A stretch of DNA of 64,000 bases from Monosporascus cannonballus (lineage: Eukaryota; Ascomycota; Sordariomycetes; Xylariales), in contig QJNS01000010.1 of assembly GCA_004154925.1 (NCBI GenBank), forward strand, positions 248,001 through 312,000, read 5' to 3'. The number at the start of each line of letters is the position of its first letter. Positions within the stretch are counted from its first letter, which is position 1. Below are positions 59,980 to 64,000 of this stretch, in pieces. A program made the translations under genes and the position numbers. The notes beneath the pieces are model-generated. The model had not been told where the DNA came from and ran no database searches. It was given only the letters and a program-made list of their open reading frames with translations.

Positions 59980-60656
59980 ACTGGATTACTCGCACTGCTA
60001 TTGCGATGGACAAGCGGCAATCCCTCCTTCAATGTGGCGGGTTCTAGGGGTCGCAGGGTCCGGATGCGACTTTGTACGAAAAAAAGGCTGCGATAAGGTC
60101 GATAAGATGCTCCGGAAGAGAGATAAGATGACCGATAACCGCCGGGTTGCTGACGGGTCGACAAATGCCTCGATCCAGCTGGCCGACCCCACTATCACGA
60201 AACAAGAACCGAATCCCTGCTAGGTAGGGGCCCGCTCGGACCAAACACCAGGGGCTCGTGCCCCACTACGTGTAAACGTCACCCCGTGTTAAGTGGTTGC
60301 TAGAGTGGAGCTGGCCGTTGTCGCGTTAATGAGCAACTAAGACAACCAGACCGCGCTTTTTCGCGGCAGCGTGCAACCATTGAAATGACCGGGAACTCCA
60401 GTAAGACCCCGGAGACTATTTGCTCCCCGCCACCAACCACAACTCACAAGAGCCCCCCATTCCAACCTCGAAGTTTGTGCAAATACTGCTTAAGGCTGTT
60501 GTTGGTTTTCTTTTTTCTTTTCGTCTTCCTGGGATGTCGAATATGCCAACTTCTGTTTTATAATAGTTGTAATTCTAGTGTGCGATCCTAGAGTCCGAGG
60601 CGAGCCATCGGGGAAGCTGTGATATCATTGCTATATCAGAGGACGTACTGCTGGAC
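59980..60656. promoter_or_regulatory. divergent promoter region of SPB1 and CDT2
   Basis: 677 bp between two divergent starts. A T/C-rich tract at 60505-60530 lies before the CDT2 start. No defined binding site was assigned. Confidence 0.5.
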
Positions 60657-62930
60657 ATGGCGGGAAGAACAGCCATTGGTAATGGACACCACGCGTCAGC
60701 AAGTCGAGACAACTCAAAACTTCTCTCTCCACCAAGGGTCAGCAACGGAAAGGAGAAGAGGAATCCGTCGATAACACCTAGGAAGTTTCGACGCTTCTTC
60801 ACTCCGCGGTCACGTGTGTCGTCTCATATAAGCCCGGCTCGAAAGGCACTCCAAGATCTAGCAGCACCGGCACTCAACCAGAGATACCAGACACCAGCTC
60901 CCTCTAGCCCCCTAATACCGCTTTCCGAGGAACAATTCAAAGACGATTACCCCGATAGTCACGACGATAGATCTGCCAAAAGACGCAAGGTACAACACCA
61001 TACGCCGGAGTCTTCGCCATGTCGACCTGCCCTTCTTTCGGGCTTGGACACCCCCAAGTCAAGCCCTTGCAATGGGCCTACGCGCAAACGCGTCCTCCTC
61101 AGCCCCATTAGGTCCCTCAACTCGAGCCAGGAGTTGCTGGAATCAGATGAAGACGGTAGCGACGATGATCTGATAACAGGTCCACAACCAGTCAAGCGTA
61201 TAACACCTTTGACGGGCCGTGGCCTGGCTGGCCAACTCATGCAGAGGCAATCGGGAAGTATGCCTCGAGCTGGACGCTCCTATATGTCGTATCCGGCCGC
61301 GGGTTGGGGGATCGGTACCGCCGATTTCTGTAGCCGGCCCGATCAGGTTCACAGCTGTATAAGTCACGAGGGGCCGGGCCGATGCATACCATTCTGCGCC
61401 GCTACTTGTCACACGAATAGTCTTACGGCAGTTGGGGACGAAGAAGGTCGGATACGCCTGCTCGATTCATCGGGCGACGCGTCACACCCTTTTAGCGATA
61501 TTCACCTTACCTTCCCAGCCCATCCCAACGCCATCATTGATATCGCCTTTTCCGACGATGACTACCTTCTGGCTACCGCTTCTGGTGATCAGACCGGGAG
61601 AGTTATCGACATGATGACACAGACTCCGATCGCTGTGCTCCAGCACCATACTGCTTCTCTCAAACAGGTCCGTTTCCAACCGGGAAAAGCGAACAGCAGT
61701 GTCCTCGCAACCTCTTCACGCGACGGTAGCGTTCAAATCTGGGATCTCCGCTGCTTTGGTGGTCCGGTCCAGGATATCGCGCTACCTCAGGGTCGAGAAA
61801 GCACCTTGGGATTTCGGCGTCCGCAGCCTAAGCACGGGTGCGCCGTGAACAGCCTTTATAACGCGCATGCGCGCACGCAGCGTCAGACCCAGCAGGCTTT
61901 CACTGTTGGGCCTGGTGATACCCCGTCCCGTGGCGAACTGCCGGGTCGAATTGGCGACGTGTCGGTGACAGCGCTTCAGTTCCTATCTCCGGGACGAGAG
62001 TTCCTGCTTCTCACTGCCTGCGAGTCGGATACGTCCATCAAGCTCTGGGACGTCCGTTCCATACATACCTCGCGCCAGAAGACGCCCTCTCCTCTATCCG
62101 TCACTGCACCCCCTGCCTCCCATTCTAACTGGCGCCCATTCGGTATATCGTCTCTGGCGCTCAACACGGACGGCTCCAGATTATACGCCGTGTGCAAAGA
62201 CAACACGGTCTACGCCTACTCGACGGCCCACCTTATGCTGGGTCACGCGCCGGAACTCTCCACGCGGAACGGCGAGCGGGCGAGGCGGAGATACGGCGCA
62301 GTCACGCAGCAGGGCCTGGGCCCGTTGTACGGATTCCGACACCCGCTCTTCCACGCGGCCTCGTTCTACGTTAAATGCGCCGTGCGACCGGCACGCGAGG
62401 GACGGAGCGAGCTCCTGGCCGTCGGCAGCAGCGACAGTCGCGCCATCCTGTTCCCAACGGATGAGCGGCACTTCGCGGGCGACCTCCACACGGCCTCGAT
62501 GGGCGCCCTGAGCCTTGAGAACTCCACAATAGCCACCACAACCAACCCATGTCCGACGATGGACCGCCTGAGCGGCACGCGGAGACCCCTCTTCGGAAGG
62601 AACAACAGCGGCTTGGCGACCCTCGCTTCCTTCTCGGCCAGCAACAGCAACTCCTACAGCGACATCCCGATCGTGCGAAACGCCGGCACGCCGCTCGTGC
62701 GGGGCCACGACCGCGAGGTTGGCGCCGTGGCCTGGACGGCCGAAGGCAAACTCGTCACGGTCGGCGACGACTTCTCGATCCGCTGCTGGGGCGAGGACAG
62801 GGAGCGCGCCGCGGACCTGCGGACCGGGGGGGAGACCGGGGGGCGGCGCTGGGGCTGCGGCTGGGCGGATGTCGGGGACCATTGGGACGCGTCTGACGAT
62901 GACGACGACGGTGAGGACGATGAATGTTAA
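60657..62930 (+). CDS. CDT2: CDT2-like WD40 substrate receptor of the CRL4 ubiquitin ligase
   Basis: Substrate-recognition subunit of Cul4-Ddb1 ligase that directs destruction of Cdt1 and of the ribonucleotide reductase inhibitor Spd1 in fission yeast, and so licenses S phase (family knowledge). Single exon, 757 aa. The N-terminal ~200 residues are disordered with several SP/TP sites and a basic KRRK. WD repeats follow: GDEEGRIRLLDSS, FSDDDYLLATASGDQTGRV, LATSSRDGSVQIWDLRC, CESDTSIKLWDVRSI, LYAVCKDNTVYAYS, LAVGSSDSRAILF and GKLVTVGDDFSIRCWGED. The order and the VRFQPG and SSRDGSVQIWDLR motifs agree with the Cdt2/DTL group. The C-terminus is acidic (DDDDDGEDDE). Other WD40 families remain possible but fit less well. 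The start at 60657 is the first ATG after a stop in frame and begins MAGRTAIG. Confidence 0.83.
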   Translation: MAGRTAIGNGHHASASRDNSKLLSPPRVSNGKEKRNPSITPRKFRRFFTPRSRVSSHISPARKALQDLAAPALNQRYQTPAPSSPLIPLSEEQFKDDYPDSHDDRSAKRRKVQHHTPESSPCRPALLSGLDTPKSSPCNGPTRKRVLLSPIRSLNSSQELLESDEDGSDDDLITGPQPVKRITPLTGRGLAGQLMQRQSGSMPRAGRSYMSYPAAGWGIGTADFCSRPDQVHSCISHEGPGRCIPFCAATCHTNSLTAVGDEEGRIRLLDSSGDASHPFSDIHLTFPAHPNAIIDIAFSDDDYLLATASGDQTGRVIDMMTQTPIAVLQHHTASLKQVRFQPGKANSSVLATSSRDGSVQIWDLRCFGGPVQDIALPQGRESTLGFRRPQPKHGCAVNSLYNAHARTQRQTQQAFTVGPGDTPSRGELPGRIGDVSVTALQFLSPGREFLLLTACESDTSIKLWDVRSIHTSRQKTPSPLSVTAPPASHSNWRPFGISSLALNTDGSRLYAVCKDNTVYAYSTAHLMLGHAPELSTRNGERARRRYGAVTQQGLGPLYGFRHPLFHAASFYVKCAVRPAREGRSELLAVGSSDSRAILFPTDERHFAGDLHTASMGALSLENSTIATTTNPCPTMDRLSGTRRPLFGRNNSGLATLASFSASNSNSYSDIPIVRNAGTPLVRGHDREVGAVAWTAEGKLVTVGDDFSIRCWGEDRERAADLRTGGETGGRRWGCGWADVGDHWDASDDDDDGEDDEC

Positions 62931-63016
62931 GAGGTGTCGGGCCGGTGATAGAGCGAACGGAGTGAGGAAGGAAACGAACTTGGTTTGAATTGTTATAGTT
63001 ACGAATCAAAGCGCGC

Positions 63017-63064
63017 ATAGCATGGCATGGCGTAGCGTGGCACGGCATGGCATGGCATGGCATG
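63017..63064 (+). repeat. imperfect (GCATG)n pentanucleotide tract
   Basis: About nine or ten units of the form GCATG/GCGTG/GCACG in tandem; the last four are perfect ATGGC-type repeats. It lies about 90 bp after the CDT2 stop, within the likely 3' untranslated region. Confidence 0.85.
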
Positions 63065-63075
63065 GATAGCATTGT

Positions 63076-63115
63076 TGGACTGGACTGGACTGGACTGGAC
63101 TGGACTGGACTGGAC
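63076..63115 (+). repeat. (TGGAC)8 perfect pentanucleotide tract
   Basis: Eight exact head-to-tail copies of TGGAC, only 11 bp after the neighbouring GCATG tract. Both repeat units are five bases long but different in sequence. Confidence 0.97.
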
Positions 63116-64000
63116 TTCGGATAAGATAGGTTATCGGTTCGTTGCAATACCCCCTTGGTATGAGTGTAGTTGGAATTAGGCCTGTTAGGAATATAGACCT
63201 AGGTAGCCAGTCAAGTGTTTGTTTTATGTACGTCGCATCGTGGAACTAAAGGAACTATGATATCAACTACACTATATACTGGTATCGCTTCGTGACTGTT
63301 GTGATGGATGTCTAACAGGTGCACGGTCTCCTGCGCTTTTCTCGAGGCAAGTCGGCCACTCAACTAGACTGTCGACAGCCAAGTAGGGGTCCTCACTCGG
63401 GCAAGCGTGGGCGATTATGTACGTACGGCGATCTGCCATCACTAAACAACCCTATTGTTCTTTTTAGAGACACGATGCGCCAAGTCCTCACCCTACATAG
63501 CCGGTGCTGGCGGTGCTGAGGCTCAGTGCCCCTTGTTAGCCGACGCGCCCAGTATCGTAAGTGCTTACGACAGCTAGTCACATGTTATAACCGCCAGAGA
63601 TGGACCTCCAAGTATACTTAGCAGTACGACATTGTCTGTCTGCCTTACATCCCTTGCTACTCACTCGCAGAAACTGACTAGGCAATTTAAGTGTTTTATT
63701 TATTTAATAGTGGTCTGCGCCGACGGCGCTATGGGATACCTACAAGTCCTTTCCCGATAATCACTCCCCCTCATGATAAATGTAAGTTTCGTGAAGAAGT
63801 CAGTCACGCCAGGGATAGCTAGATAGGCCGACAGGGGAAACCCTCCTGGTCCATGACGAGGACGCCCCAACCTAACCTCCGCGCACATACAATCCCAGGG
63901 ATGCCACGAGTACAGGGGTTGATAAAGGCTGCTTTTATCTAGTTGGTGGGGTGGGCAAGAGCCCAAGTCTCGCAAAGAGCTCACGGAACCGAAGACCTGA

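Larger units (their letters stand above)
62931..64000. other. 3' flank of CDT2 and gene-free right end
   Basis: Contains two pentanucleotide tandem tracts (see separate entries) in the first 190 bp. From 63120 to the window edge only short frames on both strands are present, and nothing is recognised. Confidence 0.5.

Overview
The window is nuclear DNA of a filamentous ascomycete (Pezizomycotina). Genes carry short introns (about 50-200 nt) with GT...AG borders and CTAAC/CTGAC-type branch sites. The gene repertoire is fungal: Zn2Cys6 regulator, HIS3-type dehydratase, LOC1, EBP2, SPB1, PGA2, MARVEL protein, BOR1-type transporter, NRPS fragment. A 25-kb AT-rich island shows the substitution pattern of repeat-induced point mutation (RIP). 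I cannot name the species.

Layout. 1-1441 (-): 5' part of a Zn2Cys6 regulator, running off the left edge. 4016-5689 (-): single-pass Ser/Thr-rich membrane protein. 9091-9772 (-) LOC1 and 10254-11141 (+) HIS3 are divergent. 12347-13209 (-): four-TM MARVEL protein. 14334-14791 (-): CENP-S/MHF1. 15296-15763 (+): PGA2. 19979-22800 (+): large Ser/Arg-rich protein with Cys clusters. 24550-26694 (+): BOR1-like anion transporter. Between these lie long gene-free stretches of ordinary base composition (1.4-4.0, 5.7-9.1, 15.8-20.0 kb).

27300-52560: transposon island. A solo copia LTR (TSD GTTAC) sits on its left edge. Next is a candidate 10.6-kb terminal-inverted-repeat element holding the relic of a RecQ-like helicase, still in one uninterrupted frame. 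Then come a short MITE-like inverted repeat, a complete Ty3/gypsy element (38763-44355, TSD CTTTT) and a complete Ty1/copia element (45188-50682, TSD GTAAT) inserted directly against the 5' LTR of a truncated, variant relative. A TAA microsatellite marks the right edge. Just beyond it is a truncated, frameshifted NRPS pseudogene (52587-54259), then a 280-bp inverted-repeat unit.

55246-62930: housekeeping block. EBP2 (+) and SPB1 (-) converge; SPB1 and a CDT2-type WD40 protein (+) diverge. With LOC1, three genes of the window serve 60S ribosomal subunit biogenesis. Pentanucleotide minisatellites follow CDT2, and the last kilobase holds nothing recognisable.

All exon borders were placed by eye from splice motifs, reading-frame continuity and remembered family motifs; no search was run.
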